This document shows positions 30,001 through 36,979 of a stretch of 36,979 bases of DNA, in pieces; positions within the stretch are counted from its first letter, which is position 1, and each line of letters opens with the position of its first letter. The translations under genes were made by a program, and so were the position numbers. The notes below the pieces were generated by a model. The model was not told the origin of the DNA. It saw nothing but the letters and a program-made list of their open reading frames with translations, and did no database searches. The stretch comes from Trichosphaerium sp. ATCC 40318 (Eukaryota; Discosea; Flabellinia; Trichosidae). The stretch lies in contig JALMLS010000634.1 in assembly GCA_038496445.1 (NCBI GenBank), positions 1 through 36,979 of the forward strand, given 5' to 3'.

Positions 30001-31525
30001 TCTTCCATCATATTGTATGAATCTATGATAAAATTACAAATAACACGTTGCCTACAGATGGCTCTAAGTTTAATTGTTACGACCTAATCTGCCACAAAGC
30101 TACTAATAATTATTTCCTACCAAACGTCTCGGTCCCTTTTTACAATAAAATCCAACTCGGACGCTCTTTAGAATCCCTAATTGGGGACGATCTCTGAACT
30201 GTTAGGTGTACAGATAACAAACTGTGAAATTTTAGTGGAGCTCTTAAATTCTTTTGGATATAGTGGGAATCAAAACAACGTAGACGACTTTAGAATATCT
30301 CAAGGATCATAACTCCCTTACTGGATAACATTCAAAAACTTTTCAAACTCACTCCAAACAACAATAGGCACATAGACGTATACTGGCTTATATGATGCTT
30401 CTATACCGAAGATACAGACAAAGACGCGAAGACGATATTGAACACAAGAAAGATTGGTGTTTTCATTAACCCCAGGTTGCTTCGGATGGCACGAGCAAAA
30501 TATCAAGAGGTATTGGTCAACTGTTTTACTTTTTTATGATTGCGCATGTTATACCAGGGAACCTTGCAGGTAAAAGAAAGTTGCAACATTAAGGTAGTCA
30601 TTCCCTGTGGTGATAACAACTTCACCACGAGCTACGAATTCCCACTGCATAAGTATGATATCCTTACTCACCTCAGAATGCTTTTTGCGTACTCTATTAG
30701 TATACTAATACGCCTATTAATTTTACAGGCCAGATACACAGACTTTGCAAGGTATATCTCAAGGCATTACAACATAAGCAGTGAAAAAGTAACGAGTTAC
30801 CAAAGTATCAATTTATAAATTACAAAAACAAAAGCAGCACTGTTTGACTTGCCTGGTTTCCAAATAGCTGGCAGTACTTCAGCCTGTATATGATTCTTTT
30901 ACAATCAAACTTATTTAATTGGTATCAGTGAGTACATGCCTGGCCAATCACAGCAGCTAAAAGAGCAAAATAACATGGTTCATCATGCTACCAATTGAAA
31001 ATTTAAATGTTTAGTCTGATTTCGAAAAATAAAGGCGTAGTACATGAAAAGCAATATTTCACCGCAATACAGAGAAGATGTGGTTACAACGTTAATAAAT
31101 ATACTTTATCGAAATACAAGGCAAACCTATTGCAATCGGACTTTCTTTGTAGGTCTTCTATATTTCATGTTCCTCAATGAACCCTATGTACTACAAAAAG
31201 AGTACTTCTTTGTTTAGGTGAAGTTCAGGCAAGCATGATGTAAACATACAAAAGTATTCTACACGGGAGATGGTTGATTGTACAGTACTGGAGGTTTAGG
31301 TGGCTACATTTAGGTATTGGTGCTCTACTTTTACAGCACCAGCATTGTCAACAGAGTACTAAAGAACCAAGACCCATGGTCATGGACGCCTAGTCATGAG
31401 TTCCAGCCACTGACTAACTTTATTGACAGCCGGAAAACCAACCGGAAGTGGTGCAATGGATGGTCGGTCTTGAGAAAAATAGCCGGCATAATTATAAGAG
31501 CCCGAAAAACAACATCTCAAAAAAA
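30001..31525. other. No gene recognised
   Basis: AT-rich interior before the right inverted arm. The frames at 30540-30818 and 31317-31550 carry no domain; the latter overlaps the GCCGG-rich subterminal zone. Confidence 0.4.
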
Positions 31526-31527
31526 AG

Positions 31528-31564
31528 TATCGACACAAGATTATCGATAATCTGAGTCAATTCC
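31528..31564 (-). repeat. Right arm of the 37-39 bp inverted repeat pair
   Basis: Its reverse complement starts GGAATTGACTCAGATTATCG, the same as 28328. It lies about 370 bp upstream of the secreted-protein gene. Confidence 0.8.
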
Positions 31565-31937
31565 CTCTCTCTTACGCGAAAAGCATGCAAAGAATCACAC
31601 TTCGCTCTCTTACGCAAATAAAGGCCGTACAACGGCGGAAACGTTTCAAGTTGGTGGAAGTCGACAACTGTAGCGTAACAGGAACAAAGGCTGTCATTAG
31701 GATTGTATCGAGAATACGGCCAACTCCTAATAAGCAGATCTTTCTAATTTTGTACTACAGTTCTGTACAAGGGTAATTAGATGGGTATAAGATTGAGTGT
31801 GATGTCATACGCGTTGCAAACGCACACGTAGTCAAACATACAAGTAGTGCAAAAATAGTTCGAGAAAGTTAAACGAAATGTCATTGTTTAATTCTGTTGA
31901 ATTTATCAAGCTCCGATTTTCTAACCAGTAATTCATA

Positions 31938-34027
31938 ATGCACAACCGCTCGGTTTTACTAGTTATTGCAGTATCATGCGCTGTTTTGGCGTTAGCACAA
32001 GCTTCACAGCTAGACACATTCAAAGGGTTTTTTCTCGACAGGAAACTTGATAATAGTGCTCAAATGGACCTCGAACGCGCATACAACAACGTAGTTCACC
32101 CTTTTTCGCAGTACGTTTAGCCAATCGTCGAACTCTGAACTGCTTTTTAACCCTACCGGTACTAGACACATTGCAGGTGACGTAAACGGTCGTATTTCCA
32201 ACCTTCCTCAAGATTTTTCCGGTTTTTTCGCCTTGGAAGAGTCATACTACACGTACGTAGCAAGAACCCATGACGTTTGCCAACTTGTTCGTCATTGTGT
32301 TAACTAACTTTGTTTCTTCCAGATTTGAAGGAAAACCTACTTTGTACAAACCTTACCTCTTTTACTTCTCATCAACTCAGGTATGTCCGCCTTACTTCTC
32401 GATTTGATCAAATTCCTTTTTTGGTACTTTTCGGAGCACGAGAGTACAACCCTACGCGGGCGTTACTGTTGTAGCCTATGCTTACGTTATTAAAATGACT
32501 TTGCGGTTAAATTATTTATTGACCGGTTTTTTACAGACTGGAGCTGTAAGACTCACTGCGTATGACATACCAAAGCGTATACCAGTTGATACTTTCAAAT
32601 TGGATGATCTCACTTGGTCCATCGACTACAACGAGCTCAAAGTACGACTTTGATTTTTTTGTTTACCACTTCCCCTTTTGTTGGTTCATTTGCGAACGTT
32701 TTGTCCGCTCCAAGCATTTTACGCGTATTCACGAGTAGTGAACGATTTGTAACAAAAAGGTGCCTAAAAATGCTATAAAATTAGCCCAACAGCTTCACTG
32801 CGCGTAGAAAGAAACATTTTCAGTACACCGCATTCTAAAGAAAGCGTTTCAATCTTTTATTTTTGTTTTTTTGAAAATCCTTGATTGCCTTCTTATAATT
32901 GTGTTACAGGTTTCAGCAGAGTTCTCACCAGCTGAATACAAATACAATCCTGTAAACAGCAACTTCCACATCTACTCTAAGACGCCTGGTACTCGTGGTA
33001 CCTTTATTCTTAATGAAACAATTTCAATGAACGCTTTCATTGTTATGGTACGCTAACAAGTTTGATGCATTATTTATCATTTTATTATCACGTACTAACG
33101 ACTATGTCATAGGAGGACGTCCTTGTTAACGGAAAGAGTGTCATGCCATACCACACACCAATCATTTATCGTCCAGTTGCTGTACGTGTCAAACACAAAC
33201 AAAAAAATTTGCAATAACAGAACTTTTCTTTTTTTCTTTATTGCGGGTACTTACATGGTTTATAGTCAGAAAAAACTGAGATTACTACTTTCAAACATTT
33301 AATGTCAGTTCTTGAGAGTGGTTCGAAAGTAAGCGGTATCTACTATTACTACAACGTGCGTTACCACTTTTTTTTTATTTCCTTTTTTTTTTTTTTGTTT
33401 TTTGTTTATTTCTTACTTCTGTTCAGTGTGAATTCAATGGAGGTCCAGGAAAAGGACCAAAAGCTGTTGGAGGTCAAGATGTTGCTACATGGGAATATTT
33501 CTTACCTGGTCTTATTAGTAAGCGGATAATTAATATCAATAGACCTTTCTTTCTTTTGTGTCTCTATGTATTTACTTCTCGAATAGGCAAGCGTGGATAC
33601 GTTGCTTTTAGCGAAGCAAAGCTTATTGATTATCCTGGTGCTTACGGATGGATTTATGATTACGCTAATGTCAGAGTCTACGATGATGATACTGTACGTT
33701 TTTTGTTTCTCGTTTTCTTAATTTAATGTTTTCTTTTTTTTTTTTGATTTATTTTGCGTACCACTTGTTTAGTTTTTTCTTTATTATTATTCACTGTACT
33801 TTTCGCCTAAATCTACTGCTTTTGGAGCTTGTTTTTTGAAAAGTGCACAGCGTAGTCACAATACAACAACCTTGCGTTTTTTTCTTATTTTTTTGATTTT
33901 ATTTATTTATTTTCTCTAGATCACAATTGGCGTTAAATACGCAACACCTGGTGACTTCAAGACAATTGTAAATGAAACATTCCAATGCGCATTTGGAAAG
34001 AGCAACGGTATTGTTTTCACATACTAG
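31938..34027 (+). CDS. Secreted orphan protein, 332 aa, ten exons
   Basis: The exons close exactly in frame (999 nt): 31938-32110, 32166-32252, 32323-32380, 32537-32641, 32910-33047, 33113-33181, 33266-33328, 33427-33517, 33587-33693 and 33920-34027. The protein opens with a signal peptide (M-H-N-R-S-V-L-L-V-I-A-V-S-C-A-V-L-A-L-A-Q-A). The mature part has only two cysteines (S-K-C-E-F-N and F-Q-C-A-F-G), possibly paired, and two N-glycosylation sequons of type N-E-T. It is rich in Tyr, Phe and Val with alternating patterns, suggesting mostly beta structure. A Gly-rich loop, G-G-P-G-K-G-P-K-A-V-G-G, precedes the last third. I recognise no family. AATAAA lies near 34050. Confidence 0.85.
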
Positions 34028-34147
34028 AAGATTTGTTGTATCTCATCAAAATAAAAAACAAAAAATACTTGTTGAATAGTGTCAAGTTTTTTGAATCCTG
34101 ATTGTTGTATTCCATTTATCCACTTGGATATATATGAACCTATTTCG

Positions 34148-34576
34148 ATGCAACATAAACTTCGTGGCATTTACCTTGAAGACATAAGGCATCATAGCAT
34201 TAGCTTGCCTGGTTTGAGCCTGAAGTGCTTTATTGTAATAAGATTCGCAACTATTTATTTGGTACGTATGAGGAAAGGCAAAAGAAATGTGACACATGCT
34301 TTTGAAATACCACCAGTTTTTCAAAAAATAAAGGCCATTATTTACTGCGAGATGATTATCTGCGTTGTCTTCTGGTGGATTGCTGCGGATTTGACCCGGA
34401 ATAACCTATTTTGGTTTAGCGCTAAGCCTGATTTTTCGGGATGGTTTGTGAGCATAGGGTGGCCTTGTGCAACTCTGCTAGCTATTACATTAGTGTATCC
34501 TTATGGAGTACTTCATGTGAGCATAAAAGAAAAGTCACGTGCTTTCTACATATCGGAGTGGCCTCTTAAAAAGTAG
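34148..34576 (+). CDS. Small membrane-protein ORF, 142 aa, unassigned
   Basis: Single open frame from ATG 34148 (the frame stays open upstream to about 34079 without an ATG). Two strong hydrophobic segments are visible: I-I-Y-C-E-M-I-I-C-V-V-F-W-W-I-A-A near residue 75 and W-P-C-A-T-L-L-A-I-T-L-V-Y-P near residue 115. A weaker one is C-F-I-V-I-R-F-A-T-I-Y-L-V near residue 27, followed by basic R-M-R-K-G-K-R. The positive cluster next to the first segment fits membrane topology rules. No family recognised. It starts 121 bp after the secreted gene's stop, so it could also be that gene's 3' region by chance. Confidence 0.45.
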   Translation: MQHKLRGIYLEDIRHHSISLPGLSLKCFIVIRFATIYLVRMRKGKRNVTHAFEIPPVFQKIKAIIYCEMIICVVFWWIAADLTRNNLFWFSAKPDFSGWFVSIGWPCATLLAITLVYPYGVLHVSIKEKSRAFYISEWPLKK

Positions 34577-34948
34577 GCTCAGCGCTACGATAAAATAGCC
34601 CTATTTCAAGTCAAATCCTGGCAAGGAGTACGCTGTAAATAATTTAGAGTTTATAAAACATTTCAAAATCCGGAACGTTAGGAGCGCTACAACTAATTTA
34701 TTGCATTAAAGAGGTACCCTTATAATCAACTGGACTTTTTACCAGTACCTTAAAGGTCTCTATGACGTCATACGTATAATTAATAGTTCGCAGTGTGTGA
34801 ACGGATTCACAATTCTAATACAACTATACTCCGGTGATATAATTGCATTTACAATGGCACGAAACCAAATGTTATAAACAAAATAACCAAATGTAGGCGT
34901 GCTCTTATACAACAAAACCAATTAAACTATCCTCCCAACCTTTAACAG

Positions 34949-35818
34949 CTGCGTACATCGATAAAACCGTAGAAACTGCAGTAGACATATGGATTCGCTC
35001 AAACACCATCGCCCGAGGGTTAGAACTCAGTCGTAATGAAATCAGGCCCTATTTGGCTCGTATTGTAGAAAAGGCAGCGCAATACCCATCTGTACGTTAC
35101 AAATATGGTTATATTTGATGCATATACGTTGCATAAAGTTTGTTTTTCCGAAGTTACAAAAACTATCTTAAAAATCACGATCCTTATGTTCACGACAGCA
35201 CATTTCATGTAAAAATAGTGTTTTCTTTAAATATCTATGTACAGCAATTTCTGACTTATTAAGATGGTCATTCTTTGTGGCAGTAATGTTGTTGGTTTTA
35301 TCCTGAGCTACGATTATGCAGTTAAAGATACGATAGAAACATGTGGTTTATCGCCAAAGGTGCAAATATGGAGATCATTCATATCTCAATGTGAGGATGA
35401 GGCTCTCCCTGTCTTGAAGCAAAAAGGTATTCCATTAGAACATGGTAACGTCCTATATGGGGTAGCAGGAGGTCTAAAGAAGGAATACACCAGACAACAG
35501 AGCTTTGCTTATTTTGTATGAATGTCATTTAGCATACGTGTACTGATGTTTTACTAGGGCTATGAGTACTTGAGGTGGTTAATAAATACAGACTACAAGT
35601 ATACCTATGGTATAGCAACCCATGCTGTGACTCACCGCAACATAATGCAAGAGTATGTCATACTAGAAAAACCTTGGAGTTCATTCACGTGTAAAGATGG
35701 AACAAAGCCATTGGCTATTATATCAAGCCCTCCAAGTGCTAAAGTGTATGTCGTAAATTTTTCTCATAGTGTCTTGGCTAAAGCAGCTACGGAATACGAA
35801 CAAAAAGCCAAGTTGTAG
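34949..35818 (+). CDS. GNAT-like N-acetyltransferase (partial 5' end)
   Basis: Three phase-consistent exons: 34949-35091, 35264-35515 and 35558-35818 (introns 172 and 42 bp). The first visible exon begins in phase after an acceptor (...tttaacag), so at least one short 5' exon is missing from the model. N-I-x pattern: T-I-A-R-G-L-E-L-S-R-N-E-I, then V-I-L-C-G-S-N-V-V-G-F-I-L-S-Y-D resembles the beta2-beta3 region of GNAT enzymes of the arylalkylamine/dopamine type (S-L-V-A..G..V-V-G). Later A-T-H-A-V-T-H-R-N-I-M-Q-E-Y resembles the A-T-x-x-x-S-x-x-x-x-x-x-x-G region. The acetyl-CoA loop R-x-x-G-x-G/A is not clear, so it may be a divergent or inactive member. Confidence 0.5.
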
Positions 35819-36579
35819 TGTTTATAAAATTAAAACAAGGTGATACTAAATTTTCAAGAAACGAGTACCGTTGCAAAGTACACGTGTACAGTTCCCATTG
35901 AATTTGTTTTCAGAAATACGAAGTTAATATTGTACAGTTAACAGTAAGTATACAAAGTGCGTTACTCTCATCATCTAATTTAACATATGATTGATGATAG
36001 AGGTATGAAATGAGGAAGCCAAACATTTTATGAACTTGATGTAAAGAAAAGACGAAAGATGTCTCATTCCTTTAGGAAAATAATCGTCTCGTGTAATTTC
36101 TAATCTCTTTTGGTACTTCTTTCTACGTCTTCACCGTATTTTATCATCAAAATACAAACTTTAACGAGAATTTTTGTTACACCTTAAATCGATGTGAAAC
36201 AATACAAGCTGAAAGAGGTATATAAAAGTCGTGTTTTGGTATTGCAAAAATACTTCTATAGGGTTTTTTCATGTCGATTTTGTTCTTCAGTCTCCTGATC
36301 TCGGTGCCACACTTCAGATGGTACAAAAAAAAAGTGACAATTCGGTCTATTTGCTATGTATTTCAAAAAGACAAAAAAGATAGTGCACAGAAAAACAAAG
36401 TAAGGACACAGTGTACTACAATAACGCAATCAATACGCTACAGCAGCGGTATAGTATGCATATTAGAGTTAGGCGGTATGTGTTTGTAGTGTAACTTGTT
36501 AATGAACTTACGATAAGAAGAATCATTAAAATATAATTTGTACAGGTTTAAATTTACACTCTTTTTTTTTTTGTCTTTG
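35819..36579. other. Intergenic, no gene recognised
   Basis: AT-rich; the frame at 36271-36489 has a hydrophobic start but no further support. This interval separates converging genes (GNAT-like on plus, ankyrin on minus). Confidence 0.45.
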
Positions 36580-36979
36580 TTATAAGGCCATTACGTTATT
36601 ATTATTGTATCCGCGTTCTCTATGTTTTGTCATATACTTCAATAACATTGGCTTATAACCAAAGAAATCAGTTATATTTCCATTAGCACCATGTGCTATT
36701 AGTAACCTTGAAACAAGCATATAAGTTACTGCAAAAAACAACTTGTTGTACGTACCTGGCACATTCTTGGTGGCCATGTTCTAAGGCTTGGTGTAGAGGT
36801 GTAGAACCCAATACATTTTGGGTATTAACACATTGGTGATGAGGCTCTTGTGCTCGTAAGAGTATGGATAATACTTCAATATGTCCTAATGTAGCAGCCT
36901 AAAAAAAAAAAGTAAACAATCAAGTACGAAAAAAGTAAGAATAACTAAGTTCATGTCAAACAGAAAATTGTCGCAATCT
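36580..36979 (-). CDS. Ankyrin-repeat gene, 3' end only (runs off the window)
   Basis: Minus-strand exons are 36756-36898 and 36580-36706, joined across a 49-bp intron in matching phase; further exons lie beyond the window. The first exon encodes A-A-T-L-G-H-I-E-V-L-S-I-L-L-R-A and G-S-T-P-L-H-Q-A-L-E-H-G-H-Q-E-C-A, textbook ankyrin signatures. The last encodes L-L-I-A-H-G-A-N-G-N-I-T-D and an Asn-rich end (Y-N-N-N-N-V-M-A-L-stop). These repeats are ordinary and not close copies of the homogenised repeats at 12617-14412. Confidence 0.8.

Larger units (their letters stand above)
28328..31564. mobile_element. Possible 3.2-kb DNA transposon delimited by 37-39 bp inverted repeats
   Basis: The inverted arms and matching GCCGG-rich subterminal zones are consistent with a DNA transposon. 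No transposase is visible inside. Instead the interval holds RNase H and C-terminal parts typical of a LINE (29290-30000). Either a LINE fragment lies within the element, or the arms are two independent small elements in opposite orientation. No target duplication is apparent. Confidence 0.45.

Noticed and set aside
31317-31776. Frames at 31317 and 31585
   Set aside because: They fall on the GCCGG-rich subterminal zone and just beyond the inverted repeat; no coding features.
16738-36979. tRNA or rRNA genes
   Set aside because: No cloverleaf-like A/B box arrangement or rRNA-like block was noticed by eye; a tRNA scan would be decisive.

Overview
The window reads as AT-rich nuclear DNA of a eukaryote with a compact genome. 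Genes are split by very short introns (about 40-60 bp is common) with gt...ag borders, and coding exons are interspersed with many transposon remnants. The domain content (a Notum/pectin-acetylesterase-like secreted hydrolase, an ankyrin-ART protein, non-LTR reverse transcriptase debris) fits an early-branching animal such as a demosponge. That placement is inference; nothing here fixes the species.

Region 1 (1-12115) is a single large inverted-repeat element. Bases 1-132 and 11984-12115 are perfect reverse complements with AG...CT tips. Its only substantial gene is a multi-exon transposase-like gene on the plus strand (9104-11720), broken by an in-frame TAG and by frame shifts. The rest is filled with nested non-autonomous elements of at least four kinds. 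Each kind is built from dense arrays of its own short motif (AAGGCATT; TTTGCCAGCAAAT; GGTATATACCAC; CTTGCAAGATCTGTCAG), and in one case there is a clean 3-bp target duplication. A second, diverged fragment of the same transposase lies on the minus strand and is cut by one of these elements.

Region 2 (12417-16737) is the most striking gene. It has twelve ankyrin repeats, nearly all encoded one per 99-bp exon and separated by eleven 55-bp introns that look identical by eye. These are followed by an unassigned middle region, a PARP-type ADP-ribosyltransferase (ART) domain with a visible H-Y-E triad, a Lys-rich tail and a C-terminal coiled coil. Variation between repeats is concentrated at the ankyrin beta-hairpin tip. 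A decayed ART fragment lies at 24188-24430, and part of another ankyrin gene lies on the minus strand at the right edge.

Region 3 (16738-25960) contains an intact nine-exon Notum-like secreted carboxylesterase gene (20352-21870) in otherwise sparse sequence. Region 4 (26166-31564) is transposon debris: a broken LINE-type RT plus RNase H, and a pair of 37-39 bp inverted repeats 3.2 kb apart. Region 5 (31938-36979) is gene-dense: a ten-exon secreted orphan protein (332 aa), a small membrane-protein ORF, a GNAT-like acetyltransferase and the partial ankyrin gene.

Exon borders were derived by hand from splice consensus and reading phase. Where a whole model closes in frame (the Notum-like gene, the secreted gene, and the ART half of the ankyrin gene) confidence is high. 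Elsewhere the uncertainty is stated.
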